The notes beneath the pieces are model-generated. The model was not told the origin of the DNA. It saw only the letters and a program-made list of their open reading frames with translations, and searched no databases. Shown here in pieces: positions 48,710 through 60,257 of a DNA stretch of 64,000 bases (position 1 is the first letter of the stretch; each line of letters opens with the position of its first letter). The stretch covers positions 1 through 64,000 of the forward strand of contig JAAEAF010004382.1 of the NCBI GenBank assembly GCA_011037195.1. The letters run 5' to 3'. This stretch comes from Triatoma infestans. Taxonomy: Eukaryota > Arthropoda > Insecta > Hemiptera > Reduviidae. The translations under genes and the position numbers were made by a program.

Positions 48710-49906
48710 AAAAAAAATATTGTAACATACTTTTTAAAATTTAAGAAGAAAATCTATTTGTAGATTTGAGTTTTTGATCCGATTTTTTTGTGTGAATAAG
48801 TTTTTTTTCGTCTTTTAATTTTTGTTTGTTTGTGAAATCACGTTTTTGCTCCTGTGATAGTCTAAATTAATTGGCTAATGTTGTCGTCTCTATAGGCGCA
48901 TTGGTTTTTGGTAGGAGAGCATATTTTATTAAAATACCAAATAATTGAAAAAAGTTTAAAAGTTGAATCAAGATTTAAACAATCTTTGCTGTTTTAGTTT
49001 ATTTGGTAATTTTTAATCTCAAAACTTTTTTTTGAGAGCTTTCCATAAACAAGTGAAAAAGAAACTTTTTTATTTTATACATTAACATAATTATGTATTA
49101 TAGAAAAATGTAAAGCAATTTTGTTATTATTTAAAAATAATAAAAAAATTTTTTTTAATATATTTCAATGAATTTTGTATTATAAATTTGCGTATTGTGT
49201 ATAATTTAAATGAATATATTTTGTGTCTATTCAAGCTTCTTTTTTTTGTTTAGTTTTGATAATATACGAGTTCCTGATTAATATGTTTTTGTTTAAATGT
49301 GGAATAAGTTTTATTTTTTGTTTATTAATATTTACCTTTAATATTATAACTTCGTAGAAAATTCGTTTTACTGCTTTAGTTCCTTTTCAAGTTTTAAACA
49401 AACAAAATGTAAGTGACATAGGTAGTTTTTTTGTTATGTTGTTTCTTTATTAGTACTTGTATTTTATTAGTATTAATATTTTCATGATTTATTATTTTTT
49501 TTAAAGAGAAAATCTAATGAAACCTAATATTTAATAAGAGACTAAGCACATTGGAGAAAGTATTATTAGTATTATTAGAAACTATTTCTTCGGTGGTCAG
49601 TGGTATATTAATTTTAAAATAAACAATATTTTTTTTAAATAAACCATGAACTAATTCTTTAAAAAGTCCTATCAACACCTGAGAAATGAAAATTATTTGG
49701 GAATTTTCTATATAATGTTACTTACCACTTGGGTTTTAGATGAGGAAAAAAAAAAATAATAAATTTCAGTTGTCTACCTCACAAAAAATTAATTTTATTC
49801 TACAAAATTTGTTGGTCTATTTTGCTACCAGTTGGTGGTATCTGGTTAGTAAGCTTGAAATCTACACTGAACAAGCCTTGGCCAATAATGGTGGAATGCC
49901 ATTTTA
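48710..49906. other. very AT-rich stretch after the first Tudor stop codon
   Basis: No exon or known element recognised. It could hold the 3' UTR if the stop at 48695 is used. Confidence 0.35.
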
Positions 49907-50587
49907 GGGTATAAAGACAGACATGGCGGTTTTAACCGAAGCGTTTCACGAACCGGTAGTGTTCTAACAAACCAAACTGAGCTGTGTTTTATTAAGCGAT
50001 TTGTGGAGTGATCGATACGGTTTGCAGTATGGACGACGTGATGTATTTGCATTGAAAAATTTATTAAAAAAAAAAAAACGAATAATGTGGATAAATCCAA
50101 TTATCAAAGAAAGGCAACAAAAAGGGCATTGTCATATATGTTTGCTGAAGTACATGGAAACGATGAAAAATTTTTTAACTTCACTAGGCTGTCGCGATGT
50201 ACTTTTGATGAGTTACTCACAATTTGCCAAAACAAGCTAACAAAGAAAGATAATTTCCTCATATACCAAAGTGCCCAGGTCATTTTCTACATCGTTTATT
50301 AGCTATTCTGCATCAAATTCTTCTCCAACCATTTCTAAACAAAACAAGTCAACAAACGCCCGTATCTGAACAGGGCCATATGAACACGTTAAAACACCCT
50401 TTCGGGTGACTTCGGGTAAGTTAAACCGACTCGATTCCTCCAGATCAATCACCTACCGAAGCTGTTTTAAAATCGCGGCACACTGTGTATGTTTTTTACA
50501 CTATTATGATATAGTCCATGACATATTGAGTCGGACACCGACTCGTTAAACGCTTCGGTTGAAACTGCTGTGTGTCTGTCTTTACCC
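49907..50587 (+). mobile_element. PIF/Harbinger remnant with terminal repeats and TTA duplication
   Basis: The left end GGGTATAAAGACAGACATGG and TTTTAACCGAAGCGTTT is repeated inverted at the right (AAACGCTTCGGTTGAAACTG to TCTGTCTTTACCC). TTA flanks both sides (49904-49906 and 50588-50590), the usual Harbinger target. The interior encodes the N-terminus of a Harbinger transposase: WINPIIKERQ in one frame, then FAEVHGNDEKFFNFTRLSR and CTFDELLTICQNKL in another. The DDE domain is deleted, so it is non-autonomous. Confidence 0.85.
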
Positions 50588-50594
50588 TTAGACC

Positions 50595-50842
50595 AAATCA
50601 CTGATGCGGGTTTACTTATGAAAAAGCTCATAACAACCATGACACTAAGCTTTTATTTTTTGTGAATTATTTATTCAGTTGCTATATAAAAAAAAAAAAA
50701 AATGGAAATGCTCCTGAACAATCAGAAATTAGGCATATTTCAGGTGGAGAAGATTCGGATGACCGTCTGTCGGCAGCGCCCGCTCTAGCGGTTACGTCGC
50801 CACGGACAAAAAGACAAATTGCCGCCCCTCAAGAATATATAC
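50595..50842 (+). repeat. duplicated coding-like cassette, copy 1
   Basis: GTTTACTTATGAAAAAGCTC to GATGACCGTCTGTCGG matches 56955-57118 almost base for base. Both encode NAPEQSEIRHISGGEDSDDR, possibly the start of a transposase such as piggyBac. Here it is followed by CGCCCGCTCTAGCGGTTACG and ACAAAAAGACAAATTGCCGC, which also occur at 54411-54468. Confidence 0.6.
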
Positions 50843-51196
50843 TGTAACGTTTTTTCCTCTAAACTAGCTACTGCAACTAGTTTTAAGTGGGTTCGTATAG
50901 ATAAAATACTCCAAACTTCAATCAAGAAAACACCAATTTATTGCTATACACAATAAATTACTACATACAACGCTTAATAATTACTATTTCACTTTGTTCA
51001 CTTTTTGTACACTTTTCACAATCTAGTGACTTCGTTTGTAACTGAAAAACTCTCCCAACTCTCTGTCGTCCGTCTTCTTCCAGACTCTTCTTAATTATTC
51101 CAGAGAAAACTAGAGCCCGCCACCGCTTCCTGCGGCCATTAAGAGAACCTTAGATATCTGCCTTCTCTTCTAGATGGAACCACTAGCTGCTTTACA
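50843..51196. repeat. solo-LTR-like repeat, copy 2
   Basis: TGTAACGTTTTTTCC to GCTGCTTTACA, matching 3384-3771 throughout, with a shorter middle. No target duplication was seen. Confidence 0.55.
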
Positions 51197-51259
51197 ATTT
51201 TGAAAAAATTGGGCCTGTAACTACTTCACTATGGTCGATCGTGTCCAATTGATATACTT

Positions 51260-52065
51260 AAAGTTGCTCTTAAATCTGCCGCGACAAGTCCCCAATATTT
51301 TCGTTCGCTGGAAGTTGAATGACGGCAAGTGAAAACCAGGATTTTTAATAAATCTATGAGATTCTGGCTGTAGATTTTATCGATGTTAAGAAGCTCACCT
51401 CTGAAGGAAGATATGCTATAGAAGACTTGTGAAGCTTTTGGATGGTTCTGACATTCCTTTTAACTAGGTGGCTCTTTTGAGAGAAAGGCCTTTATTCTAT
51501 AGGAGCTCGGACATCTGGGAGGCGCAGCATGCGGTCATGGTCTCTAATAACTTAAAAAATCTTTCTCTAAACTGACATTAATGAAGTACTTAACTCTTCA
51601 TATAACATCCACTATAGATTGATATGTCCCTTGGCTAATGGGAGTCATATGTATATAAACCAGATTGATAGCTCAATTTATAGAGTAGCTAGTAATCGTC
51701 ACCCTAGGATTTTTTTATAATGTAATAGCCTATTTATTTGATCCTACAAGAGTTGCTTTACTTGTGCGGTGGGCAAAAATGACAATATTATGCACTTTAT
51801 TTTGGAATGCCCTTATTATAAATGTTTGAGAAGGAGGTTGTTAAATAGGTATTTACCTTCACACAGTTCTTTATGTTTTTGCTAACTTACTAGATATAGA
51901 AAATAAAGAAAAGTTAAACCACTTGTTTTATCTCTGAGGCTTTGGAGAAAAGATATACATAGGTTTGTAAAGGTATTATTTAATACCTACGAGAAGATCC
52001 CTCAAACTCCTTCCCTAAAATAATTTGTATAAATGAATAAAGTCTATTTAAATCATTGTTACTAC
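51260..52065 (+). mobile_element. decayed LINE C-terminal fragment
   Basis: Broken frames give NGSHMYINQIDSSIYRVAS and a Cys/His knuckle SCFTCAVGKNDNIMHFILE then CPYYKCLRRR. This resembles the knuckle of the element at 34990-36294. Multiple frameshifts are present. It ends ~90 bases before the possible terminal Tudor exon. Confidence 0.55.
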
Positions 52066-52155
52066 TACTTTATTAATTAAGTATTTAATATTATTTTATT
52101 ACGTTGAAGATTAACTGTAATGTTTCTTCTCGTAACGTTTGTATTTTTTTTTCAG

Positions 52156-52193
52156 CTTTCAGCAGAAGTCAATCTCTTGGTATGGAAATGTAG
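52156..52193 (+). CDS. qin: possible alternative terminal exon of the Tudor gene
   Basis: A strong polypyrimidine tract and TTCAG end at 52155. The 38 bases that follow, joined to a donor after 48671 (GAAG|GTATTT), stay in frame and add AFSRSQSLGMEM before a TAG. An AATAAA lies 12 bases after the stop. Total length with this exon is also a multiple of three (1455 codons plus stop). Either this is the normal C-terminus and the stop at 48695 is intron read-through, or both forms exist. Only transcript data can decide. Confidence 0.4.
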
Positions 52194-52204
52194 TTTCTTT
52201 AGGC

Positions 52205-52210
52205 AATAAA
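52205..52210 (+). promoter_or_regulatory. candidate poly(A) signal AATAAA
   Basis: AATAAATAAATAAAT lies just after the stop of the possible terminal exon 52156-52193. The spacing suits a very short 3' UTR, but AATAAA is common by chance in such AT-rich DNA. Confidence 0.3.
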
Positions 52211-54410
52211 TAAATAAATATTGAATGAAATTTCTCAAAAAATGTTTCAAGCAATTGGACCAGCCATTTCAAGAGATTTTGATGCTGCTTTCAAAAATAT
52301 ATCAAATACAATATTCAATCAAATACCAACAAATGAAATTAGCCCGTAAATTTTATTGACAAGATTTAGATAAAAGTTCTTGAACTGTATGTTGGTAGTT
52401 ACATATAAAAGTTTATAAAAATAATGATTATATAGGATGGATTGCTATTTGAATCTATCCTTCAATAGTCTTAAATTTCTCATTTTAACATTGTATCTAA
52501 GTTATTACTTACGATAGTATTAATATTCGCAGCCCTCTATAGCTTCCAGCTAAAAAACAAATGTAAAAAATCTGAATCCTCGCATGAAAAAAAAAAAGAA
52601 GGGAAAAATGCCATATCAAGCGTTATTCCAGAAAAATATCTTGGAAAATAATATACCAAGAATCATCACAATAGCTTGCGAAAGAAATATAATCTAGAAA
52701 AAAGATAAATAAATATTTGAATTTTATTAATATACTTAATATATTCAATTATTTCTAGTTTAAAAATGAAGAGTACGGTTTTTTTTTTAATTATAATGTA
52801 CATCTAAGTAATTTTTTCAGTTTTTGAAATTTTCACCATAAAAACACCGACGAATTTTATTAAATTTGGTATACTAAACTATAAAGTTTGTCGCTTAAAA
52901 TTTTGAAAACTGATGTTAGAGAAACTTGTGTGTGTTCCACACCACATGTTTTTTCTAATTAATAAAGTAACTAATTAAAATTAGTATATTTGTAGTTATA
53001 AACATGGCCACCAGATAACAACACCTACTGAGAAATCAATTTTATTTATGGTTATATAGTTTGTCACTAGATGTCTCTACTTCCTAAGATTTTTTGCGAG
53101 CCATTACGCTAACCCCTTCCCGTTCATTCCTAAAGACGCATTTTAAACTATTGAAAATTTTTTCGTCAGAGGATGGCGCTGTGATCGGGTGGCAAATTTT
53201 GGAACTACAAGGCTAAAATCTAGAAGCTTATGCTTTCTAGCGGCAATTATGTGAACTACTACAAATTCTAGAGTAAGTAAGTGCTGTTACCTGGCGGTGG
53301 ATTCAGAAAGTTAATTTTATTCGTTTTTTAACTAATTTTCTTTTTTTATTTCAACTAAAATGTAAAAATTTGATTTTTGTTTGTTTGTTTTTTATAAGAA
53401 TACAGAACTAATTTTTTAGCATAAACTTCATCTCCAACAGTTACATTCTTAAAGCAGTTAGAAAAAATAAAAATTTTATATTTGTTCTTTAGCTCTATCT
53501 TTTTGTACGTCTATTATCAATTATTCAATTATTTGTTAAAGGCGGCTAATTGTGACTCTAAAATTAATTAAGTTATTTTCTCTCTTATTAAGTTACATGT
53601 ATTCATTATATTTAATACCGATTTAAAATGTTCTTCCAAATAATTGTGAAGGGTGTTCTATCCCGAGACTTAAATTGTTCAGCAAATTGCCGTCACAAGC
53701 ATTGCTACTGGATTGATAGAGAGCTTGCTATCATACAATGCAATCTTAGGTAGGTAAATAGTATAATGCTCACCTCCTTTATTTATCTGTAATACATGTC
53801 CACTAACCGTTTATTTGCAAATGAATTATACAATAAAGGAATGAAGGGTGATTGTTTTATACCAGATTTCTTTTCCCTAAATCGCGGCAGTAGACTAAAT
53901 AAATTTAGCGATTTCAAATCTAGACTATGAGGGAAAATGCAGACTTTGTCAACAGAGCATCATTTTGATTAGAAACAGAATTTTTTTCTTGTACAACCTT
54001 TATTTGGATCTTATTTTTCGCATTATTTGTTTGTCTCAAAAGTTTTATTTTCGGGACTTCATCAGTCATCAGTTATTTTAGTGGTACTTTAGAGAAAAGC
54101 ATATTGCTAATCAGTTATTTTAGTGATACTTTAGAGAAAAGTATATTGCTATTGTTCTTTCAAAAAAAATGTGGCGAATAAAAGTGATAAGAATTTATAT
54201 GTATAGATAGTATTCAACGTTTAAAAAAAATCTTTGCAGCCAATTTCGAGAAAATCACAAAAAAAGCATTCAGTAAATTCGCACTGTCGGATGGATTTTG
54301 CCGTCTGTGCAATCCAAAAAGTAAATTCTGGCAAATTGTATTAATTAACTGTTTTTGTTCTTAATTTGTTTGCAAAGTTAAGCCTTTGCACTTCTATGGC
54401 TTGTTGCAGC
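52211..54410. repeat. intergenic region with scattered S-family pieces
   Basis: S fragments: 52850-52960 (TTAAATTTGGTATAC, AGAGAAACTTGTGTGTGTTC) and 54090-54320 (GTGATACTTTAGAGAAAAGT twice, AAATCACAAAAAAAGCATTC, CGCACTGTCGGATGGATTTT). The rest is AT-rich and unrecognised. Confidence 0.45.
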
Positions 54411-54654
54411 GCTCGCTCTAGCGGTTACGTCGCCCCAGACAAAAAGACAAATCACCGCCCCTTCATATTTATACTCTACCGATCAGAAGTTTGGGATCAG
54501 TAAAAAAATTTAGTTATTTACTAAAATTCTTTAAAGAAAAATATAGTTACATTGTAATAAGAATTTTCCAGTAAAGTGATTTATGCATAATACCTCCCCC
54601 ATTTAAATGACACCTTTTAAAATAAATATTTTATTAACATTATATACCTCGAAG

Positions 54655-55195
54655 GATACCTTTATAGGCCCGGAGCCCTTCTGCGGTTGCCCAGGAGCCT
54701 CAATCACGCTTCTATCAAGGAATGGATAGAAGACCAGCAGCTGCGAGGATGGGAAAGAATGCCAGGGCAGAGGCAGGCTAAATTCTTTGTTAAGACATTT
54801 ACCTACTTCACCAGGGATCTACTGAGCCATAGCCGAAGAGATATAAGGATAATAGTGGGTCTACTAACAGGGCATTGCAGGCGGCTGAATAGGCACATAC
54901 ACCATTACTACTAGCAGACAACGCGTTATGCTGTTTCAGCATGGCCGAGGAGGAAACCCCTGCACACGTCCTTTGTGTGTGTGCCGGCCTGGCGAGGACA
55001 AGGTTTCTTCAACTGGGGACTAGCAATTCCGAAGCCACGAGCTTCATGCGGAGCCACTTTCAGCATTGCTAGGTCTGATTAAGAGGGCGAAGCTGAGCAA
55101 TGTCATACCCAGGAGATACACAATAGACCTCTCAATGAAGGTCGCAGTGGAATGAGGAGTGGCCCTCCCCCATCCAATCTAACATAATATACACT
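54655..55195 (+). mobile_element. RNase-H LINE 3' end, copy 3
   Basis: Collinear with 47930-48470: TAGGCCCGGAGCCCTTCTGC, GGACAGAGG/GGGCAGAGGCAGGC, TACTGAGCCATAGCCGAAGA, CTAACAGGGCATTGCAGG, CACACGTCCTTTGTGTGTG and TTAAGAGGGCGAAGCTGAG. The encoded knuckle is frame-shifted. Confidence 0.8.
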
Positions 55196-55457
55196 TTGCC
55201 CTTTGAAAAACAATTTACCTCTTGGATTTGTTAGTACTTCACAGAGAATAATTTCTTTCAAATTATTGATTCTGTTTATAGATTAGGACTTTGTATTGTT
55301 TGTCAATAAATCGTTATTTACTTACTTTTTATTCCATTTTATTTAATTAGGATTAGTTCACTCATTGAGCTTCACGGTTACGAGTATATCTTCACGGTTT
55401 ACGTACGAGTACATCTTACATGCAACGTTGATTTTTCCTCTTTTGAATGAATACAAA

Positions 55458-56415
55458 ATGGGCAAAGTTAAAGAAGTGAATGTTGCTACCAGAAGTGCCA
55501 TTTGAACTTTACATAAAATAAAGAAATCAGAACGAAAAATAACGGCTGAACTTAAAAATTCAAAAAATGGTGATCACTGTGCTATTAAACGGTTTAAAAA
55601 ATATGATGATCATGAAGATTTGCATCGCTCCGGGAGACCAAAATCAACAACCAGGTGAGGATAAGTTCATTATTTTATGAAGTAAATGAAACAGACGACG
55701 CATAGCTCCTAAAATCAGAGGGGAAGTTATTAAAACCAATCCGAGGCCAATTTCTGTCTCAACTGTTCAAAGGCGACTTCGTCAAGCGAACTTAATACGA
55801 AGGGTTGCAACGCTGAAACCATTATTAAAGAGTGCAAAACAAGAAGAAACGTTCAGAGTGGGCTTGAAATACAAAGACTTCACAGTGAAAGGTTGGAGGA
55901 ATCTTTCAGCTCAGAAAAACTTCATCCCAATGCATAATACCCACCGTTATGCACAGAGAGGACTCGGTCATGGTTTGGGGATGTTTTTCAGCCTATGGAA
56001 TGAGTGATCTCGTCGTATTGACGGGATAATGAAAAAAGAAAATTTAAAAGTATTTTAGAAAATCACGTCTTACCCTGGGGCCAGCGATTTGATTGGGGGA
56101 AAAAATCATTATGCAACAGGACAGTGACCCTAAACATACTCCCAAATTATATCGACAATACCTTAAGGAAAAAGAAGATGAAAAATATGTATTAATATAG
56201 TCTGGCCCTCGCAATCCCCGGTCTTGAACCCAATTGAACTTTTGTGGGATGAGCTAGAAGAAAAAGTTCGTATCAAGTGTCCTAATTCTCCAAATGCTCT
56301 GTGGCAGATACTGTACAGTGTGTGGAATAATATTGGATTCGAAACAATCAATAAATTGATTGAGAGAATGCCTAGAATTATAAGAGAAGTAATTGAGCGC
56401 AAAAAACGGCTTTGA
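55458..56415 (+). pseudogene. Tc1-family transposase, decayed
   Basis: The frame starting near 55458 contains a helix-turn-helix remnant (ITAELKNSKNGDHCAIKRF) and SVSTVQRRLRQANLIRRVA, then the catalytic segments QQDSDPKHTPKLYR (second Asp) and SPVLNPIELLWDELEEKV (the Glu of DD34E). The tail is IERMPRIIREVIERKKRL, with the stop at 56413-56415. Several stops and frameshifts (56011, 56196 and others) make it inactive. Terminal repeats were not clearly located. Confidence 0.85.
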
Positions 56416-56899
56416 TGAAAAAGCCGTTTAGTCGAAATTTATTTTTGAGAAAGATTTACACTTTGTAATGAATTTGCTATCGCTTATATTATTGTATATA
56501 GATTAAATATAACATTTTTGAATTGCTGACATTTTATTTCATTCATAACAAATCATTAAATTAACAAAAATAAATATAATACATGTTTAACATTCTAGGT
56601 GGTCCAAACTATTTATTTTTTTTAAGCAAGCCTATGCATGTTCAAACACTAGCTGAAGCAGCACTCCGTTTGCGTGCTAATGCTTTTCTGTTCAGAGAAG
56701 TATATGCTTGTTCAAACAAGTTCAAGCATCGTCCTTTACAAATTCTGCGATAATTTTTCAATAATAAAGTAAATATTTTTAGCTTTAAGACATAAACAAT
56801 TTAAACACGCTAAGCACTATAAAAGTTTTAGCGAAGAAAAAAATCGATTAGTGAACTTTGTGTATTTAACACAAAAATATTTTTCCCACACTTACAGCC

Positions 56900-57120
56900 A
56901 AAATGACGCCCCGGACAAATGTCCGGGTTGCCCGCCCTTAGAGCGAGCTCTGAGGTTTACTTATGAAAGTGCTCATAACAACCATGACACTAAACTTATA
57001 TTTTTTGTGAATTATTTATTCAGTAGCTATATAAAAAAAAAAATTGGAAATGCTCCAGAACAATCAGAAATAAGGCATATTTCAGGTGGAGAAGATTCAG
57101 ATGACCGTCTGTCGGATATG
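56900..57120 (+). repeat. duplicated coding-like cassette, copy 2
   Basis: 56955-57118 repeats 50605-50770 with few differences (same AAGTGCTCATAACAACCATG and GGTGGAGAAGATTC). The preceding CCCCGGACAAATGTCCGGG is a short palindrome. The frame here stays open to a TGA at 57175. Confidence 0.55.
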
Positions 57121-57179
57121 CAGTTAATATTTTCAGATGGAGCATGTCTTCTTCTGGAAGAAGGTATCTACGACTGAGC

Positions 57180-57910
57180 AGAATAACAAAAATTCTACTT
57201 CAAGGTAAACATTTTCTTACAAACAACCCTTTCCACGAAAAAAACTCTTTTCAGTTAAGTGACAAAAAATCTTTCCATTCCTCCACAACACATCATGATC
57301 TTTCCAGACGTCACATCTCTCTTCACTATGTATGGACATAGCCCTTGATTTAATTCTCAATAACTGTCACAGATAGAAAACCCCATACCACTCGAAAGAC
57401 AGCTTTCTTTACTCCCTTAAAATGTACTGCAAATCAGGTTACTTCTTCTTTATGAACAATTTTTACATACAAACTGACGGACTTGCCATGGGAAGTTACC
57501 TAGCTTCTACATTTGCCAACATTGTTATGAATGACCTCACTAATTCCAGCTATCCCTCACTCTGCAACTCCATTTCATTCTCAGTGAAATATGTTGACGA
57601 CCTCTTTCTAACTGTATATCCAGGCCACAATCCCTTAATACAAGACACCTTTAATTCTTAACATTGACGCATACAGTGTATTTTAGAAATAGAACAAGAC
57701 ACTCTAATAATACGACAGCCAGAACAAACATTCACTTACCTTTGGTATACCAGACCTATTTACTCCGGCAGACTTCTACATTTCCTTTCAAATCAGCCCA
57801 ATTAATTCCATCAAAAACACTTACATATTCAAGCTATTAATCTGCCTGCACCTCCATTCCAGACCAACAATATCAATAAAATTGCATAACATTCTACTAC
57901 AAAATCATTT
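57180..57910 (+). pseudogene. Penelope-like element reverse-transcriptase relic
   Basis: Broken frames in order: PDVTSLFT near 57300 (palm motif A area), CKSGYFFFMNNFYIQTDGLAM then GSYLASTFANIVMND, VKYVDDLFLTVYP (catalytic YVDD) and, after a stop, a region like FTYLWYTRPIYSGRLLHFLS. These match the Penelope-like RT order. At least three frame breaks; no GIY-YIG endonuclease was seen. Confidence 0.75.
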
Positions 57911-59114
57911 ACTGTTTGTTATAGATAAGACATGTTTCTTAGCTTGAGGAAATTCACTTTGTTTACTATAAAAAATTAAGTAGAAAGGATTTACTACAAA
58001 ATGTTTCATTAATAATTTATTATTATTTCAATAATATAAAACAAATATAGAAATACTAAGGCACAATTTGAAGTTTTTTTGACGTTTAACACCTTATGCA
58101 ATCAGTTTTTTTTTAGAAAAATGCAGGCTAGTTAATTTATGATTTTATTGTTATTACTCTAAGTATCCACTGTTTGTTGTAAGATACCAATATAATATTA
58201 TGCTACACTGTAATATACAGTAAATGAAATTAGAATTTTGCAATAAGCATCCTATCCAACAAGAAAGGCTTATATTTTTAAAAACATTTCCAATAATCTC
58301 GTAAATTATTTAATGAATTCAATTTATTGATTTGAGGTGATATACTTTATCCAATCATTATAAAATTATACAACAATCAATTTTGAATAGTGTGATCCAT
58401 ACTTGATTGATTTCTATTTAGAGTCAATTGGAATATGGAACTTAAAAAACAAAATCGTTTCCAAGGAATTACATGCGATCCTTTCGCAAAATATATTCTA
58501 CATTATCTGCTATTAATACGAATTTTGTTGCACATGAATAATATAACAATGTATTTAGAATTTAACAAATTATCCTGAAAATATTACAACTCAGTGCTAG
58601 AATTATTTATTTAAATAGCCACTGAACATCCATCAAATGGACTGACTATTCAGCTTCTACTTTAGATTTGAATACTGAAATTGATTGATTACATACAATA
58701 ATATTGATATTTAGAATTTAGTTATATTACATCAACAAATATTCATCTACTGTAAATTTTAAAAATAAAAAATAATTTACGCTCTAACCAATAAGTTGGT
58801 CCTATACTATTACAATTCTATTCTCAATGGGCGCCCCTAATTTTTGCCAAATAACATTTACGTATTGTTTACATTCAAATTCATAAAAAATACTGCATAA
58901 GATGCTCAAAATAAGTATACAGCCTACTATATAAAATAATTAATATTTTTAAAAATTAAAACTGAAACATACCATTACAACAATGAATAACTTTAGTAGA
59001 ATTATTTTTTTATAAGTTTAAAAAAAAAAATTAATCTTCAGCCGTGTTGCGTCTCATCATTTGCTGACATTTGCCAGCAATAACATCGCAGACCGTTTGG
59101 TCCGAACGACGATG
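57911..59114. other. AT-rich sequence downstream of stck, likely including its 3' UTR
   Basis: No coding or repeat structure recognised. Several TTTATT (AATAAA on the - strand) are present but none is convincingly placed. Confidence 0.35.
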
Positions 59115-59350
59115 CTAGGGTGGCGTTGTGGCCGTTAGAGATAATGCACCGCCACCAGTTGGACTTTTCGGAGCAAATTCTAATGCTTTTCTAAGACGTC
59201 TCTTCAATTCATGTGGCAATTTATCGTAACATTTTTTACAGACTGGTTTTAAATCTAATTCATAGAATTTTGTCTTATGTGTCATCTTTTGATCGCATAA
59301 TGAACAAGCGAAATGATGTACACACCATGCTTTATTCATGGCGGTAAACA
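59115..59350 (-). CDS. stck: stck terminal exon (rest of LIM5 and C-terminal tail)
   Basis: The - strand acceptor is TTGTTCACAG just right of 59350, and the stop TAG is the complement of 59115-59117. It encodes the [11 protein letters not shown] finger, [12 protein letters not shown] and a basic Arg/Lys-rich helix. The tail after the helix (KSPTGGG and onward) is longer than I expect in vertebrate PINCH and may be lineage-specific. Confidence 0.9.
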
Positions 59351-59720
59351 CTGTGAACAAAGAGAAGTAAGTTTTTTTTTTGAGAAACAAAGATGAAACG
59401 AGGATTTTTAAATAACATTGCAAATAGAAGATTGCATCATTAATCTCCAGTACTGTTCGGAGCTAATGCTTACAACATATCAACATATCACAGGTCAAGA
59501 TAAACTGTAATTGTTTTTTAAAAAGTCAACTTTTTAAAGTTACCAACAATATTTCAATACAAAAATGTATGTACGTACCGTCACCAGCAATAACTTGATT
59601 GCAAACAAAACATAAATTGCCAAACAGTTGATGATAATGTGTTTCACAATAAGCCAAACCTTTCTTTTCGTAATGACGGTGTCCAAGAAATGGTTTCTCA
59701 CATTTTGTACAAACGAAGTG
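59115..59720 (-). CDS. stck: PINCH / steamer duck LIM-only adaptor, last two exons
   Basis: Two - strand exons, 59579-59720 and 59115-59350, join in phase 1 (GAC G|TG gives [14 protein letters not shown]). The first encodes the second finger of LIM4 ([19 protein letters not shown] and CETHY) and the first ligands of LIM5 (CFVC). The second completes LIM5 (HHFACSLC and KPVCKKC), followed by a basic helix and a tail ending TATTPP. The match to the C-terminus of PINCH/LIMS1 is very strong from memory of the family. PINCH carries five LIM domains and bridges integrin-linked kinase at integrin adhesion sites. LIM1-3 and the start codon lie further right, probably outside the window. The gene converges on the Tudor gene. 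Confidence 0.9.
59579..59720 (-). CDS. stck: stck penultimate exon (LIM4 second finger, LIM5 start)
   Basis: The - strand acceptor is CCACTTTTAG before CAC TTC GTT TGT, and the donor is GACG|GTACGT. It encodes [18 protein letters not shown] and the following [16 protein letters not shown] stretch with the expected Cys and His zinc ligands. Confidence 0.9.
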
Positions 59721-59766
59721 CTAAAAGTGGTAATAAAGAGTAATTAAAAATAAAAATAAATTACAA

Positions 59767-59800
59767 TACTTCCTCTTACTTAGGAGTAAGAGAAAGTAAA
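59767..59800. repeat. S-family terminal motif, isolated
   Basis: TACTTCCTCTTACTTAGGAG then TAAGAGAAAGTAAA matches the head/terminus junction seen at 22227-22260 and 36766-36800. It lies in the stck intron. Confidence 0.45.
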
Positions 59801-60257
59801 AATCAAATTATACAAATTACTATTAAATTATATAAAACACACATAAACTATCTTCTCGAACGAAATTCTGAAATACTGAATTCAAATCTTATTGAATTTC
59901 GGAATTTTTACTATTAATTTAATTGTCATCCTTGATGGTTGGAACCCTTAGAATATCCAAGATCTAGAAGCTAATTCTTTAAATGTGAATGGCATTTCAA
60001 CAGAAAATATGATCTAATTAGAACAGCTTCCCCTCCAGAACAGGATTTTCAACCCTGTTTTTCGGCGTTCATAACTTAAATTCTATGGCTCCACGAATAC
60101 TTTTTGCAATCCTTCACTAATTTTTTGAATTAGTTTGTAATTAATCATTTAAGCATTTCTTATTTTTGTCAGCAGGCTATGTAACTCCTATTTCCTTCCA
60201 TCATCACGCTTGATCTGTTTTGAATTATTAACTTTTAGTTTAGATATTTATTGTCTA

